Origin: Chitinophaga pinensis
GTDB taxonomy: Bacteria; Bacteroidota; Bacteroidia; Chitinophagales; Chitinophagaceae
Direction: 5' to 3'
Length of the DNA: 7,350 nucleotides
Assembly (NCBI GenBank): GCA_943331145.2
Contig: CALQKL020000107.1
Location: 1-7,350 of the forward strand
Made by a program: the position numbers and the translations under genes. The notes beneath the pieces were generated by a model. That model was not told where the DNA came from and searched no databases. It saw only the letters and a list, made by a program, of their open reading frames with translations. This document shows positions 6,757 to 7,350 of the stretch, one piece after another (position 1 is the stretch's first letter; every line of letters begins with the position of its first letter).

Positions 6757-7350
6757 ATGAAATTCGGTGTAGTTATTTTCCCAGGTTCCAACTGTGATAG
6801 AGATATGGTAGAAGCCCTAAGGACCGATCTTAAACAAGAAGTTATCGAATTATGGCATAAAGACAATGACATCAGCATGTTTTCAAAAGAAGATTGCATT
6901 GTTTTGCCTGGAGGCTTTAGTTTTGGAGATTATTTAAGATGCGGGGCAATTGCAAAATTTAGTCCAATGATGCAAGCTGTTATTGAATTTGCGCAACAAG
7001 GCGGAAAAGTACTTGGTGTTTGTAATGGTTTTCAAATTTTATGCGAAAGCGGATTATTGCCAGGGGTATTACTTAAAAATGCCAATCAACAATTTATTTG
7101 TAAAAACATATACCTTAAATCAACAAGTTCAAATACGAGCGAAGCGCTTAAAATTCCAATCGCTCATGGAGAAGGTAGATATTATGCCAACGAAGAAACG
7201 ATTAGCAATTTGGTAAAAAATAATCAGATTATTTATACGTATTGTGATGAAAATGGAGCGGCTACTGCTACAAGCAATCCCAATGGCGCAACACAAAATA
7301 TCGCGGGTATTTGCAACGAAAGCAGAAATGTATTTGGTATGATGCCTCAC
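6757..7350 (+). CDS. purQ: phosphoribosylformylglycinamidine synthase subunit PurQ (3' truncated by window end)
   Basis: PurQ is the cytoplasmic glutaminase subunit of FGAM synthase, step 4 of de novo purine synthesis. It releases ammonia from glutamine for PurL, with PurS as the bridging subunit. The frame is unbroken from ATG 6757 to the end of the window, 198 codons. The protein begins MKFGVVIFPGSNCDRDM. It shows the glutamine amidotransferase class I features VLPGGFSFGDYLR (48-60) and GVCNGFQ with the nucleophile Cys89 (codon 7021), then PIAHGEGRY, a PurQ signature. The last codon of the window is the His of GMMPH, the triad histidine; the Glu two residues later and the final ~30 residues lie outside. 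A stand-alone PurQ implies the PurS/PurQ/PurL three-subunit enzyme rather than the long fused PurL. The ATG is preceded by an A-rich stretch (CAAAAA) and no Shine-Dalgarno sequence. Confidence 0.97.
   Translation, partial: MKFGVVIFPGSNCDRDMVEALRTDLKQEVIELWHKDNDISMFSKEDCIVLPGGFSFGDYLRCGAIAKFSPMMQAVIEFAQQGGKVLGVCNGFQILCESGLLPGVLLKNANQQFICKNIYLKSTSSNTSEALKIPIAHGEGRYYANEETISNLVKNNQIIYTYCDENGAATATSNPNGATQNIAGICNESRNVFGMMPH

Noticed and set aside
6983..7350. Open frames on both strands (6983-7216 plus, 7129-7350 minus)
   Set aside because: Both are inside purQ, whose own frame is unbroken and strongly conserved from 6757 to the window end.

Overview
The window is a low-GC, densely packed bacterial chromosome segment, most likely from a member of the Bacteroidota and probably near the Chitinophagaceae/Sphingobacteriales side. 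This is an inference from several things: proteins rich in Ile, Lys, Asn and Phe; no Shine-Dalgarno sequences before the genes; TAnnTTTG-like -7 elements; a prolyl-tripeptidyl-peptidase-type S9 peptidase; a membrane protein resembling the Bacteroidota DUF6427 family; and a separate small PurQ instead of the long fused FGAM synthase. I see no insertion sequence, phage gene, CRISPR array, tRNA or rRNA.

Left part (1-3011, + strand): the 3' part of an S9-family DPP IV/prolyl tripeptidyl peptidase, whose N-terminal portion lies upstream of the window. Its stop codon overlaps the start of an ABC ATPase by one base (TAATG), and a six-helix ABC-2 type permease follows 9 bases later. These three genes look like one transcription unit. 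ATPase and permease should form a small exporter; a shared role with the peptidase is not shown by the sequence.

Middle (2989-4109): a minus-strand SDR-family nucleotide-sugar-epimerase-like protein (TIGR01777/YfcH type) runs convergently into the permease and overlaps its 3' end by 23 bases. It is separated by a 188-base divergent intergenic region from the next plus-strand gene. That region holds two inverted repeats. One is a perfect 14-base palindrome with an extra half-site, placed next to a possible -7 box.

Right part (4110-7350, + strand): a secreted protein of unknown function with an Asn/Tyr-rich stretch; a GTG-started polytopic membrane protein resembling DUF6427; and purQ, the glutaminase subunit of FGAM synthase, preceded by an exact TAAATTTG -7 box. 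The window ends on the purQ codon for the catalytic histidine, so the gene is cut off about 30 codons before its expected end.

Most of the window is ordinary core and lineage-specific bacterial content. I found no convincing new multi-gene system. The points most worth a second look are the unknown secreted protein with its palindromic upstream region and the duplicated 11-mer in front of the DUF6427-like gene.
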